DNA of 64,000 bases from Bradyrhizobium erythrophlei (GCF_900129425.1 NZ_LT670817.1:7153501-7217500); one strand, 5' to 3'; shown: positions 52,495 through 61,784, counted from the stretch's first letter. Notes: generated by a model from the sequence alone, not told the origin. Program-made: numbers and translations.

Positions 52495-54099
52495 ATGACG
52501 GATACATTTGATTTTGTCGTGGTGGGCGGTGGCTCCGGGGGCTGCGCCGTTGCCGGCCGGCTTTCCGAGGATCCCAAAACTTCGGTGGCGCTGCTGGAGG
52601 CCGGCGGCGGGGGCGACAATTGGGTGGTCACCACGCCGGGCGCACTGGTGCTGATGGTCCCCGGCAAGCTCAACAACTGGGCATTCGACACCGTGCCGCA
52701 AGCCGGCCTCAATGGCCGCATCGGCTATCAGCCGCGCGGCAAGGGACTCGGCGGTTCGTCCGCGATCAACGCTATGGTCTATATCCGCGGCCACCGCAGC
52801 GATTACGATCAATGGGCCGCGCTCGGCAATACCGGCTGGTCGTTCGCCGACGTGCTGCCCTACTTCAAGCGCTCGGAAGACAATGCCGATTTCGATGGCG
52901 AATATCACGGTAAGGGCGGCCCGCTTCCCGTCAACAAACTGCGCACCGATAACCCGGTGCAGGAGATCTTTCTGCAGGCCGCGCGTGAGGCACAGTTTCG
53001 GATCCGCGAGGATTTCAATGCCGAGGACCACGAAGGCCTCGGGCTCTATCAGGTCACGCAGAAAAACGGCGAACGCTGGAGCGCGGCGCGGGCCTACGTG
53101 CATCCCTACATGGCGAAGCGCGCCAATCTGCGCGTCGAGACCCAGGCGCAAGCCACCCGCATCCTGTTCGAAGGCAAGCGCGCGGTCGGTGTCGAATACC
53201 GGCAAGGCAAGGAGATCAGGCAAATTCGCGCCCGCCGCGAAGTCATTCTCTCGTCCGGCGCGTTCCAGACGCCGCATCTGTTGATGCTATCAGGGGTCGG
53301 CGACAGTGCGGCCCTCGCCAGGCACGGCATCGCAACGGTGCATCACCTGCCCGGGGTCGGGCAGAACCTGCAGGACCATCCGGATTTCATCTTCGCCTAT
53401 CTCTCCGACAGTCCGTATTTCACCGGCATGTCGTTCAGCGGTCTCCTGCACCAGCTTCGCGCCATCGGGCAATACCGGCGCGAACGCCGCGGGCCGATGA
53501 CCTCGAATTTTGCCGAATGCGGCGGATTTCTCAAAACCCGACCCGATCTCGACGTCCCCGACATCCAGCTGCATTTCGGCATGGCCATGGTCGACGACCA
53601 CGGCCGCAAACGCCTCTGGGGCCGCGGCTTCTCCTGCCATGTCTGCCTGCTGCGCCCGAAGAGCCGTGGCAGCGTCTCGCTCTCCAGCGCCGATCCGACG
53701 CAGTCACCCCTGATCGATCCGAATTTCCTCGGGCATGCGGACGACCTGGAATCGATGGTCGCAGGCTACAAGACCACGCGGCGGCTGATGGAAGCGCCGG
53801 CGCTGCGGGCGCTGCAGAAAAAGGACCTGTTCACAGCAGGCGTGGCGACCGACGACGATATCCGCGCGCTGCTCCGCGCCCGCGTCGATACCGTGTATCA
53901 CCCGGTCGGCACGGCCAGGATGGGCACCGATGCGATGGCGGTGGTCGATCCGAAGCTGAAAGTCCACGGCCTCGAAGGCCTGCGCATCGTCGATGCCTCG
54001 GTCATGCCGACCCTGATCGGCGGCAACACCAACGCGCCGACCATCATGATCGGCGAGAAAGCCGCCGACATGATCAAGGCAGAGATGCGGGTGAATTGA
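52495..54099 (+). CDS. GMC family FAD-dependent alcohol oxidoreductase
   Basis: The 534-residue flavoenzyme is of the choline-dehydrogenase/AlkJ type. The FAD-binding start is FVVVGGGSGGCAVAGRLSED, and PRGKGLGGSSAINAMVYIRGH is the GMC signature 1. The catalytic His is in TVYHPVGTARMG, and the paired Asn is in GGNTNAPT near the end. It oxidises primary alcohols to aldehydes and could feed the upstream aldehyde dehydrogenase; the pairing is inference. A GGGGGGA ribosome region precedes the ATG. A palindromic repeat separates the genes. Confidence 0.93.
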   Translation: MTDTFDFVVVGGGSGGCAVAGRLSEDPKTSVALLEAGGGGDNWVVTTPGALVLMVPGKLNNWAFDTVPQAGLNGRIGYQPRGKGLGGSSAINAMVYIRGHRSDYDQWAALGNTGWSFADVLPYFKRSEDNADFDGEYHGKGGPLPVNKLRTDNPVQEIFLQAAREAQFRIREDFNAEDHEGLGLYQVTQKNGERWSAARAYVHPYMAKRANLRVETQAQATRILFEGKRAVGVEYRQGKEIRQIRARREVILSSGAFQTPHLLMLSGVGDSAALARHGIATVHHLPGVGQNLQDHPDFIFAYLSDSPYFTGMSFSGLLHQLRAIGQYRRERRGPMTSNFAECGGFLKTRPDLDVPDIQLHFGMAMVDDHGRKRLWGRGFSCHVCLLRPKSRGSVSLSSADPTQSPLIDPNFLGHADDLESMVAGYKTTRRLMEAPALRALQKKDLFTAGVATDDDIRALLRARVDTVYHPVGTARMGTDAMAVVDPKLKVHGLEGLRIVDASVMPTLIGGNTNAPTIMIGEKAADMIKAEMRVN

Positions 54100-54105
54100 T
54101 TTCCA

Positions 54106-54193
54106 CGTCATTGCGAGGAGCGTTAGCGACGAAGCAATCCAATCTTGTGCCCGCACCGGCGATATGGATTGCTTCGCTTCGCTCGCAATGACG
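54106..54193. repeat. Palindromic intergenic repeat (CGTCATTGCGAGG family)
   Basis: CGTCATTGCGAG at the start pairs with CTCGCAATGACG at the end; GAAGCAATCCA and TGGATTGCTTC form an inner stem. It is of the type common in bradyrhizobial genomes and lies between convergent genes. Confidence 0.8.
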
Positions 54194-54208
54194 AGGAAAG
54201 AGCATTCG

Positions 54209-54970
54209 TCACGTCAGCAGGAACCCGCCGTCCACCGTAATCACGCTGCCGGTCATGTAGCGCGAGGCGCTTGAGGCCAGCAGCAAAATGGCGCCGTCGA
54301 GATCGGATTCGGCGCCGATCCGCCGCTGCGGAATCCGTTTGGTCAGTTTCTCGCCCGCCGGTGTGGCCCAGAAATCGTGGTTCATTTCGGTGTCGATGTA
54401 GCCCGGCGCCAGCGCGTTGACGCGGATGCGGTTGCCGGCCAGTTCCAGCGCCATCACCTTGGTGGCCTGGATGATCCCGGCCTTGGAGATCGTGTAGGGC
54501 GAAAGAAATTTCATCACGCCGAAACCCAGCACCGAGGCGATATTGACGATATTGCCTTCCTGCTTGCGCGCGATCATCCGCCGCGCCATTTCGGTGGCCG
54601 TGAAATAGGCACCCTTGAGATTGGCATTGATGACGGAGTCCCAGTCCGCCTCGGTCTGGTCGACCGCAGGTTTTTCCACCGCGATGCCGGCATTGTTGAT
54701 GAGCACGCTGACTGGACCGAGAGCTGCTTCCGCGCTGTCGATCGCCTTTCCGATCGAGGCGGTGTCGGTCACGTCCATCTGCACCGCGACAGCGCGGCCG
54801 CCCTGGCCGCAAATCTCATCCTCGAGGCTCTTGAGTTTGGCGGTCTGCCGCGCCGCCAGCACGACCGCGGCGCCGTGCGCCGACAGCACCCGCGCGAATT
54901 GCCGGCCCAGCCCCTGCGAGGCGCCGGTGACGAGAATGGTTTCTTTACTGACGTCGAATAGACCGGCCAT
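54209..54970 (-). CDS. Short-chain dehydrogenase/reductase
   Basis: The 253-residue SDR has the coenzyme motif TGASQGLGRQFARVLSAHG, NNAG in VLINNAGIAV, catalytic Ser in NIASVLGFG and the Tyr/Lys pair in SPYTISKAGII, and ends VDGGFLLT. These are complete for the classical family. Its substrate is unknown; a role in fatty-acid or alcohol metabolism fits its neighbours. A GAGTAGG-type ribosome site precedes the ATG. It converges with the GMC gene across the repeat. Confidence 0.92.
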   Translation of the reverse strand: MAGLFDVSKETILVTGASQGLGRQFARVLSAHGAAVVLAARQTAKLKSLEDEICGQGGRAVAVQMDVTDTASIGKAIDSAEAALGPVSVLINNAGIAVEKPAVDQTEADWDSVINANLKGAYFTATEMARRMIARKQEGNIVNIASVLGFGVMKFLSPYTISKAGIIQATKVMALELAGNRIRVNALAPGYIDTEMNHDFWATPAGEKLTKRIPQRRIGAESDLDGAILLLASSASRYMTGSVITVDGGFLLT

Positions 54971-55080
54971 GACCTACTCCGCGAGCTAGCGGGGCGTATT
55001 GATACAGACGATTTTCGCGATCGCAAACCGGTTTCGTTGACCATATCCGAACGCTCGAGGCAGACCGGGAATTGTCGTCC

Positions 55081-55596
55081 ATGAACAGTTTCGATGCCAT
55101 CATCTACCTCGGATTGGCTGTCGCGGTCGTCACCGGCTTCAAGGCTGGATTGCTGCGCAGCGCGGTCACGATCCTCGCCTATCTGATCGCGATGCCGATC
55201 GCGGTCTGGGTCATGTCGCTCGCCTCCCCCGCTATCGGGAGCCAACTCGGCGTGCCCTGGGCGCAGAATTCGCTGCTGTTCTTCGGCATTTTTCTGATCA
55301 CCGGCATGGGGCTGGGTAAACTGATGCGGATGGCGCTCGACGAAACCATCGGGCCGGAGGCCGGGTTCGGAGACCGCCTCGGCGGCGCGGCGCTTGGCGC
55401 GGTGCGCGTCGGTCTGGTCGCAATCACGCTGGTGCTGATTTTCGATCAGCTGGTGCCGGCAGATCGGCAGCCGGCGTACCTCGCGGGCTCAACGTTGCGG
55501 CCGCTGCTGTCGATGGCCGGGCAGCGAGGATTCAGGTCCCTGCCGCCCGAGGTTGCGGCCACGATCGACCGGATCAAGAAAGACCAGCGGATTTAA
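55081..55596 (+). CDS. CvpA family membrane protein
   Basis: The 171-residue inner-membrane protein has four hydrophobic segments (FDAIIYLGLAVAVVTGFKAG, VTILAYLIAMPIAVWVM, SLLFFGIFLITGMGLGKLM, GAVRVGLVAITLVLIF) and the early GFKAGLLRS loop of CvpA. CvpA-like proteins were first linked to colicin V production and are now considered envelope or purine-linked proteins. The ATG at 55081 (MNSFDAI) is used; a TTG at 55072 is possible. The C-terminal tail is polar. Confidence 0.85.
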   Translation: MNSFDAIIYLGLAVAVVTGFKAGLLRSAVTILAYLIAMPIAVWVMSLASPAIGSQLGVPWAQNSLLFFGIFLITGMGLGKLMRMALDETIGPEAGFGDRLGGAALGAVRVGLVAITLVLIFDQLVPADRQPAYLAGSTLRPLLSMAGQRGFRSLPPEVAATIDRIKKDQRI

Positions 55597-55740
55597 AGCT
55601 TCAAAACAACGACCGGATTGGCCGGAGAATGTTCCTGCTATGCATTTCGGCGCTACGCGGTCTCTTACCAGAGCCGCCCGGGTTGGCTACAATGGCAGGA
55701 TCGGACTGCAATAATCATTTGACGCAATGGGAGTGAGACC

Positions 55741-56523
55741 GTGGATCTTGAAATCAAAGGCCGCAGCGCTATCGTATGCGCATCCAGCAAGGGCCTGGGA
55801 CGCGCCTGCGCGATGGCGCTGGCCGCCGAAGGCGTCCATGTCACGCTGACCGCGCGCGGCGCGGAAGCGCTGGCGAAGACCGCCGCCGACATACGCAAGG
55901 CCAGTCCCGGCGTCACGGTGACGGAAGTCGTCGGCGACATCACCACGCCTGCGGGCCGCGAGGCCGCCCTGAAGGCCTGTCCCGATCCGGACATCCTGAT
56001 CAATAACGCCGGCGGCCCTCCGCCCGGCGATTTCCGCAACTGGACCCGGGACGACTGGATCAAGGCGCTCGACGCCAACATGCTGACCCCGATCGAACTG
56101 ATCAAGGCGACGGTGGATGGCATGATGGCGCGCAAATTTGGCCGCATTGTCAACATCACTTCCGCCGCGGTGAAGGCACCGATCGAAGTGCTTGGATTGT
56201 CTAACGGCGCGCGCACCGGCCTCACCGGTTTTGTCGCAGGCATCGCTCGCAAGACCGTGATCAATAACGTCACCATCAACGGCCTGCTGCCGGGACCTTT
56301 CAACACCGATCGCCTGCGCGGCACGGCGAAGCCGGACGCGGAGAAGCGCGGTCTCACCGTGGAGCAAGTTCTGGCGGAGCGGGCCAAGCTGAACCCCGCC
56401 GGGCGCTTCGGCGACCCCGATGAATTCGGGCAGGCTTGCGCATTTCTTTGCGGCGCCAAGGCGGGCTTTATCACCGGACAGAACATCCTGCTCGACGGCG
56501 GCGCATTCCCCGGCACGCTGTAA
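55741..56523 (+). CDS. SDR-family protein with altered catalytic residues
   Basis: The 260-residue protein has the SDR coenzyme fold (IVCASSKGLGRACAMALAAEG; NNAGGPPPG) and a normal end (LDGGAFPGTL). The Tyr-x3-Lys catalytic pair seems to be replaced: where YxxxK is expected the sequence is SNGARTGLTGF, reading Ser and Arg at those places. A GTG start with GGGAGTGAG upstream is used. The quinone oxidoreductase gene begins directly after its stop codon, so the two are an operon. The reaction is unknown and may be non-classical. Confidence 0.88.
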   Translation: MDLEIKGRSAIVCASSKGLGRACAMALAAEGVHVTLTARGAEALAKTAADIRKASPGVTVTEVVGDITTPAGREAALKACPDPDILINNAGGPPPGDFRNWTRDDWIKALDANMLTPIELIKATVDGMMARKFGRIVNITSAAVKAPIEVLGLSNGARTGLTGFVAGIARKTVINNVTINGLLPGPFNTDRLRGTAKPDAEKRGLTVEQVLAERAKLNPAGRFGDPDEFGQACAFLCGAKAGFITGQNILLDGGAFPGTL

Positions 56524-57513
56524 ATGAAGGCGGTCTGGTACGAGCGAACGGGCGCCGCGCCCGATGTGCTGACCTATGGCGAGATGCCGACGCCGCTGGC
56601 CGGTCCGGGCGAAGTCCGGGTCCGGCTGGAGGCCTCCGGGGTCAATCCCGCCGACGTCGGCCGCCGTGCCGGCAGCTATCGCGCGATGGAGTTTACGCGC
56701 GTGATCCCCAACAGCGATGGCGCGGGGATTATCGATCAGGTCGGCGACGGCGTCTCGCGGCTCAGCGTGGGTCAACGAGTCTGGCTTTACAACGGCCAGC
56801 GCAACGGCCGCGCGTTTGGAACTGCGGCTGAAACTATTGCGCTCGCCGAGCACCTGGTGACGCCGCTGCCCGATGATGTATCGTTCGCCGCCGGTGCGAC
56901 GCTCGGTATTCCCGGGATGACGGCGTGGTGCTGTCTGTTCGGCGACGGACCGATTGCCGGGCAGACCGTTCTGGTCACCGGCGGCGCCGGCGCGGTCGGC
57001 CACTACGCCGTGCAACTGGCGAAATGGGGTGGCGCGCGGGTGATCGCCACCGTCAGCTCATCGCTCAAGGCCGAGCAGGCGCGCCTCGCGGGCGCCGATC
57101 TCGTCGTCAATTACAAGACCGAAGACGTGGTCGCCAAGGCGCTTGCCTTTACCGGGCAGCGCGGCGTCGATCGCGTGGTCGATGTCGACTTCGGCGGCAA
57201 CATCGCCACGACCTTGAAATCGATGGGGATGAACTCGACCATCGCGGTCTATGCCACCAACGGCAATCGCACTCCCGTCATTCCGATGCGCGAATTGATG
57301 GAGAAATGCATCGCGGTGCGCGCGCTGGTGTTGTTCGCGCTGCCGGCGCCATTGCTCGCAGCCGCCCAGGCCGATATTTCGAAATGGCTCGCCGCCGGCC
57401 CGCGCATCCACAATGTCGCCGCGCAGTTTGCGCTGTCGGAGACGGCGCAGGCCCACCTCGCGGTGGAAAAAGGCGACAAGCTCGGCACCGTCATCGTCGA
57501 CTGCGCACGGTAG
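56524..57513 (+). CDS. NADPH:quinone oxidoreductase-like MDR protein
   Basis: The 329-residue enzyme has the GroES-like N-terminus (YGEMPTPLAGPGEVRVRLEASGVNPADVGRR) and the NADPH-binding VTGGAGAVGHYAVQLAKWGG. No zinc ligands are seen. It starts at the base after the SDR stop codon (TAA-ATG), a tight operon. The substrate may be a quinone or other enone. It is the second MDR protein of this type in the window. Confidence 0.92.
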   Translation: MKAVWYERTGAAPDVLTYGEMPTPLAGPGEVRVRLEASGVNPADVGRRAGSYRAMEFTRVIPNSDGAGIIDQVGDGVSRLSVGQRVWLYNGQRNGRAFGTAAETIALAEHLVTPLPDDVSFAAGATLGIPGMTAWCCLFGDGPIAGQTVLVTGGAGAVGHYAVQLAKWGGARVIATVSSSLKAEQARLAGADLVVNYKTEDVVAKALAFTGQRGVDRVVDVDFGGNIATTLKSMGMNSTIAVYATNGNRTPVIPMRELMEKCIAVRALVLFALPAPLLAAAQADISKWLAAGPRIHNVAAQFALSETAQAHLAVEKGDKLGTVIVDCAR

Positions 57514-57543
57514 CAAGAGAGCGCTGCGATTAGCGCCGGTGTT

Positions 57544-57696
57544 CCCCTTCTCCCCTTGTGGGAGAAGGTGGCGCGCTTTGGAGCGCACTTGCGCTCCTGA
57601 GCGCGCCGGATGAGGGGTCTCTATCCGCGGAGAGAAACCCCTCACCCGTCGCCTCACTCCGTGAGGCGCCACCCTCTCCCACAAGGGGAGAGGGGA
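57544..57696. repeat. Long imperfect palindromic repeat
   Basis: CCCCTTCTCCCCTTGTGGGAG at the left pairs with CTCTCCCACAAGGGGAGAGG at the right; GCGCTTTGGAGCGC and TGAGGGGTC/AACCCCTCA are inner stems. A relative is at 61785-61905. It lies after the quinone oxidoreductase stop codon. Confidence 0.78.
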
Positions 57697-57735
57697 AAGA
57701 AGCGCTGGTCGCACTGTCGACATCGGGCGCCAACG

Positions 57736-58152
57736 TCAATCGCTTACCGGCGTGGTCCGCTCGTCGTTCCAGCTCAAGCCGAACTCGTCCAGCCCCTCGG
57801 CAAGGTAATCGCTGATCAGGGGTTCGCCGAGCAGTTCCTTGGCGATCCGCTGGTCGTATCCGTCGGCGGCCTCGCGGCGCAGATCGTCCCATTCTTCGAT
57901 CGTGCCGTCGCCGCGTCCGAGTCGCATCAGTGCCATCAGATCGATCTGCTCGTCCTCGGTCATGGCATTGATGAACCCGGTGATCTCGCGCACCACGGGA
58001 TCGTCGCCATTGTCCTCGAGCACGTCGATCATGTTGTCGTCGGCGCCGTTCGAACCGGGGTCCGGATCGGACGCACCTTCCTTGACGTCGAATTCACGGG
58101 TTTTCTCAATCAAAAATCCGACCTTCTCGGCCGAAATAGCTAGTTCGGGCAT
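57736..58152 (-). CDS. DUF3775 domain protein
   Basis: The 138-residue acidic protein (MPELAISAEKVGFLIEKTREFDVKEG ... VVREITGFINAMTEDEQIDLMALMRLGRGDGTIEEWDDL ... LGEPLISDYLAEGLDEFGLS) matches the DUF3775 family. The ATG at 58152 has GAGGAGG eight bases upstream. The open frame extends to 59127, but that part is the shadow of the MBL gene. The function is unknown. Confidence 0.85.
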   Translation of the reverse strand: MPELAISAEKVGFLIEKTREFDVKEGASDPDPGSNGADDNMIDVLEDNGDDPVVREITGFINAMTEDEQIDLMALMRLGRGDGTIEEWDDLRREAADGYDQRIAKELLGEPLISDYLAEGLDEFGLSWNDERTTPVSD

Positions 58153-58272
58153 CCGAATGCCTCCTCGTTTGACGTGCCCCGTCAACGCACGGGCGGCTGA
58201 GATGATCCATTGCGCCAGGCCGCGGAAACCAGCATCTTTGGTTCCAAGAAACGGAGCTGCGGGAAGCGCCAA

Positions 58273-59115
58273 ATGTACTGGAACGTGGGCAGGGTCAAAA
58301 TCACGAAAATTGTCGAATTGGAGACGACCGGCAGCACAAGGTTCATCCTGCCTTTGGCCAGCAACGAAGAAATCCGGAAACTGCCCTGGCTCATTCCCCA
58401 TTTCGCTACCGACGAGGGCCGGCTCAAAATGTCGATCCACTCGCTGGTGGTGGAGACGCCGACGCGCCGGATCGTGGTCGATACCGGGCTCGGCAACGCC
58501 AAGGAAGGCCGCAATGTCCCGACCTGGAACAACCGCAATGGCCCGTTCCTCGAAACCATGACGGAAGCGGGGTTTCCCCCTGACAGCATCGACACCGTGC
58601 TGTGCACGCATTTGCATGTCGATCACGTCGGCTGGAACACGACATTGATCGCCGGCCAATGGGTGCCGACCTTCGCCAATGCCCGCTATGTGTTCGGCAA
58701 GTCGGAATATGAATACTGGCGCGATCACAGCGTCGAACCCGACAAGGCAGCGGTTTTCAGTGACTCGGTGAAACCGATTGCGGAAGCCGGCAAGGCCGAC
58801 CTCGTCGCCAGCGATGCCAGGCTGTGCGACGAAATCAGCCTGATTCCGACTCCCGGCCACAGTCCCGGCCATATGAGCATTCTGATCCAATCGGACGGCG
58901 AACAGGGCCTGCTGACCGGCGACGTCGCCCATCATCCCTGCCAGATGGCGCATCTCGACTGGTCTTCGACGGCCGATTCCGACCCCGTTTTGTCGGCCGC
59001 GACGCGGCGCGAATTGTTCTCGCGCTTTGCCGATACCCCGACGGTGGTGATCGGCGGACATTTCAACGCCGGCCGCATCAGGCGCGACGGCGATGCCTTC
59101 AAATTCATCGTTTAG
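58273..59115 (+). CDS. MBL-fold metallo-hydrolase (first copy)
   Basis: The 280-residue enzyme has the metallo-beta-lactamase zinc motif THLHVDHVGW (HxHxDH) and later His and Asp ligands (TPGHSPGHMS, LTGDVAHHP, GGHFNAG). The ATG at 58273 (MYWNVGRVKITKIVELE) has GGGAAG upstream; the frame is open to 58210. A similar protein is encoded at 60863-61738, suggesting duplication. Members hydrolyse lactones, thioesters or phosphoesters; the substrate here is unknown. Confidence 0.9.
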   Translation: MYWNVGRVKITKIVELETTGSTRFILPLASNEEIRKLPWLIPHFATDEGRLKMSIHSLVVETPTRRIVVDTGLGNAKEGRNVPTWNNRNGPFLETMTEAGFPPDSIDTVLCTHLHVDHVGWNTTLIAGQWVPTFANARYVFGKSEYEYWRDHSVEPDKAAVFSDSVKPIAEAGKADLVASDARLCDEISLIPTPGHSPGHMSILIQSDGEQGLLTGDVAHHPCQMAHLDWSSTADSDPVLSAATRRELFSRFADTPTVVIGGHFNAGRIRRDGDAFKFIV

Positions 59116-59251
59116 GCCGCGCCCCACCGTTCCCCCATGGTGAGGGGGCTGGCATACGGCGGGCAGTCAGCCATTGAATTTCGCCGCGTGCTGTTCCAAG
59201 AAGCACCCAACCAAGACCGGACCAGACCACCACACCAGGGAGTGATCAGAA

Positions 59252-60094
59252 ATGAAGCTTGTTCGTTACGGGGCAATTGGCCAGGAGAAACCCGGCCTGA
59301 TCGATAAATCGGGTCAATTGCGCGATCTGTCGGCGCATGTGAAGGACTTCACCGGCGATGCCTTTTCGCCGGCTTCCCTGGTCAAGCTCGCCGGCCTCGA
59401 CCCCGCCAAGCTTCCGGCCGTCGACGGCAAGCCCCGGATCGGGTCGCCGGTCGGTGGCCTGCCCAAATTCATCGCCATCGGCCTCAATTACACCGACCAC
59501 GCCAACGAAGTCGGGATGCCAATTCCGGCCGAACCGATCATCTTCATCAAGGCCAATAACAGCCTGTGCGGCCCCAACGACGCCGTCGAGAAGCCGCGCG
59601 GCTCGACCAAGCTCGATTGGGAAGTCGAAATCGCCATCATCATCGGCACCCGGGCAAAATACGTTTCCGAGGCCGACGCGCTCAATTACGTCGCTGGTTA
59701 CGCCGTCTGCAACGACGTGTCCGAGCGTTTCTTCCAGCTCGAGCGCCTGGGTCAGTGGACCAAGGGCAAGTCGCACGACACTTTCGGTCCGCTCGGGCCA
59801 TGGCTGGTGACCAAGGACGAGATCGCCGACGTCCACAAGCTGCCGATGTGGCTCGACGTCAACGGCAAGCGCTGCCAGACCGGCTCGACCGCCACCATGA
59901 TTTTCGGCATTCCGAAGATCGTTTCCTACGTCTCGGAAATCATGACGCTGCTGCCCGGCGACATCATCACCACGGGTACACCGCCCGGCGTCGGCGCGGG
60001 CATGAAGCCGCCGAAATTCCTCAACGTCGGCGACGTGGTCACGCTCGGCATCGAGGGACTAGGCGAGCAGCGGCAGGAAATCATTGCGGCGTGA
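59252..60094 (+). CDS. Fumarylacetoacetate hydrolase family protein
   Basis: The 280-residue enzyme of the FAH superfamily cleaves or hydrolyses C-C bonds in sugar-acid or aromatic catabolism. The fold shows FIAIGLNYTDHANEVGMP, the metal ligands of LDWEVEIAIIIG and NDVSERFF, and the final PGDIITTGTPPGVGAGM. It resembles ureidoglycolate-lyase or 2,4-diketo-3-deoxy-L-fuconate hydrolase types; which one cannot be told. AGGGAG precedes the ATG. The GST gene follows after a palindromic repeat. Confidence 0.92.
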   Translation: MKLVRYGAIGQEKPGLIDKSGQLRDLSAHVKDFTGDAFSPASLVKLAGLDPAKLPAVDGKPRIGSPVGGLPKFIAIGLNYTDHANEVGMPIPAEPIIFIKANNSLCGPNDAVEKPRGSTKLDWEVEIAIIIGTRAKYVSEADALNYVAGYAVCNDVSERFFQLERLGQWTKGKSHDTFGPLGPWLVTKDEIADVHKLPMWLDVNGKRCQTGSTATMIFGIPKIVSYVSEIMTLLPGDIITTGTPPGVGAGMKPPKFLNVGDVVTLGIEGLGEQRQEIIAA

Positions 60095-60109
60095 GGCTTC
60101 CGAGAAATT

Positions 60110-60200
60110 CGTCATGCCCGGGCTCGTCCCGGGCATCCACGACTTAACCGACGAACAGGACGAAAGCCGTGGATGGCCGGGACAAGCCCGGCCATGACGG
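60110..60200. repeat. Pair of palindromic intergenic repeats
   Basis: Two hairpins, CCCGGG...CCCGGG (60117-60136) and GGCCGGG...CCCGGCC (60173-60195), with CGTCAT/ATGACG ends. They belong to the same family as 52356-52445 and lie between the FAH and GST genes. Confidence 0.78.
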
Positions 60201-60234
60201 AAAGAGGGGCTTCCTTTCTTTAAGGACATTCTTG

Positions 60235-60849
60235 ATGAAACTCACATTCTCTCCCGCCTCGCCGTTCGCCCGCAAGGTGCGCATTGCCGCGATCGAACTC
60301 GGCCTGATCGACAAGATCGAATTCATTTCGGCTACCGTCGTGCCGGGCCAGCGCAATGACGAGTATTCCAAGATCAACCCCGTGAAAAAACTACCGGCGC
60401 TGATCCTGGACAATGGCGACGTCGTCCTCGATTCCTATGTGATCGTGGAATATCTCGATGAGCTCGCCGGCGGCGGAAAGCTTATTCCGGCGTCGGGCCC
60501 GAGCCGATGGAAGGTCAAGAGCGACCATTCGCTGCTGCAGGGCATGCTCGATTCGATGCTGCTGTGTCGCTACGAGAAAATGGTCCGTCCGGAGCCGTTG
60601 CGCTGGCAGGACTGGGCCGACGATCACTGGAATCGGGCCTGGAACGGCATGGCGCGGTTTGAAAAGCAGGCGGACATGCTGTCGGGTCCGTTCGGTATCT
60701 CCCAGATCGCGCTGGTGTGCGTGCTCGGCTATGCCGATTTCCGTTTTGCCGATTGCGGCTGGCGCAAGGCCTATCCCAAGCTCGATGCCTTCCACGAAAA
60801 AATGCTGGCGCGGCCCTCGGTGAAGATCTCGGTGCCGCCGCCGGCCTAA
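60235..60849 (+). CDS. Glutathione S-transferase family protein
   Basis: The 204-residue enzyme has the GST N-terminal thioredoxin-like fold (MKLTFSPASPFARKVRIAAIELG ... KLPALILDNGDVVLDSYVIVEYLDEL) and an all-helical C-terminal domain. The Ser/Ala of SPFARK is the usual catalytic region. The ATG at 60235 has AAGGA upstream; the frame is open to 60169 inside the repeat. The MBL-fold gene follows after 13 bases. The substrate is unknown; beta- or zeta-class GSTs with FAH proteins suggest aromatic catabolism. Confidence 0.9.
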   Translation: MKLTFSPASPFARKVRIAAIELGLIDKIEFISATVVPGQRNDEYSKINPVKKLPALILDNGDVVLDSYVIVEYLDELAGGGKLIPASGPSRWKVKSDHSLLQGMLDSMLLCRYEKMVRPEPLRWQDWADDHWNRAWNGMARFEKQADMLSGPFGISQIALVCVLGYADFRFADCGWRKAYPKLDAFHEKMLARPSVKISVPPPA

Positions 60850-60862
60850 TCGAGGCCTTGCC

Positions 60863-61738
60863 ATGAGTCTCAAGCTGACTGTCGGCGATCTTACCATCCA
60901 TCGCATTATCGAGCAGGAGACCACCTTCCTGCCGGCACTGGAGCTGCTGTCCGGGTTGACGCCGGACCTGCTGGCGGAGAACAAGCCGTGGATGCGGGAG
61001 GTCGGCGCGATCGACGAAAACGATTGGCTGATCCTGTGTTTCCAGTCCTACATCGTGAAGACGCCGCATCACACCATTCTGGTCGACAGCTGCATCGGCA
61101 ATGACAAGCCGCGGCCGCTGCGCCCGAAATGGAACATGAAGACCGACGACACCTATATGCGCGCACTCGCGGCGGCGGGTTTTTCGCCCGGTGATATCGA
61201 CTTCGTGATGTGCACGCATCTGCACGCCGATCATGTCGGCTGGAACACGCGGGTGGAAGGCGGCCGCTGGGTGCCGACATTTCCGAACGCTCGTTACGTA
61301 TTCGCGAAAAATGAATTCGATTACTGGACGGAACAACACGCGAAGGCGCCCGTCCCGCCATTCGCCGACAGCGTTCTGCCGATCGTCGAGACCGACAAGG
61401 CCGAAATCGTGCGCCACGATTATGCCATCGGCGATCATGTGCGGATCCTGCCCACACCCGGCCACACGCCGGGACACGTCGCGTTCGCGTTCGGCCGCGG
61501 CAAGGACGACGCCGTCATCAGCGGCGACTTGATGCATTCGCCGCTGCAGACGCGCCATCCCGAGCTGTCGGCGAAGTTCGATGTCGATCAGGCGGCGGCC
61601 GCAGCGACGCGGCGAAATTTCCTGGAGCGCTATTGCGACAGCGATACGCTGTGCTGCACCGCGCATTTTCCCTCGCCATCGAGCGGGAAAATCCGCCGGT
61701 GGGGCAACGGATTTTCCTGTGAGGCGGTGGCGGGCTGA
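60863..61738 (+). CDS. MBL-fold metallo-hydrolase (second copy)
   Basis: The 291-residue protein has zinc-binding THLHADHVGWNTRVEGGRWVPTFPNARYVF, TPGHTPGHVAF, SGDLMHSP and a late His (TAHFPSP). It is closely similar in layout to the protein at 58273-59115 (for example VGWNT, WVPTF-NARYVF). The ATG follows the GST gene by 13 bases. The tail ends in GNGFSCEAVAG. The substrate is unknown. Confidence 0.9.
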   Translation: MSLKLTVGDLTIHRIIEQETTFLPALELLSGLTPDLLAENKPWMREVGAIDENDWLILCFQSYIVKTPHHTILVDSCIGNDKPRPLRPKWNMKTDDTYMRALAAAGFSPGDIDFVMCTHLHADHVGWNTRVEGGRWVPTFPNARYVFAKNEFDYWTEQHAKAPVPPFADSVLPIVETDKAEIVRHDYAIGDHVRILPTPGHTPGHVAFAFGRGKDDAVISGDLMHSPLQTRHPELSAKFDVDQAAAAATRRNFLERYCDSDTLCCTAHFPSPSSGKIRRWGNGFSCEAVAG

Positions 61739-61784
61739 GGCTCGTTTGCTGAAATTTGGAATGCGCCAGCCGTACGCACTGTGT

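Noticed and set aside
58153..59127. Long minus-strand extension of the DUF3775 frame
   Set aside because: It is the shadow of the MBL-fold gene on the other strand; the real start with GAGGAGG lies at 58152.
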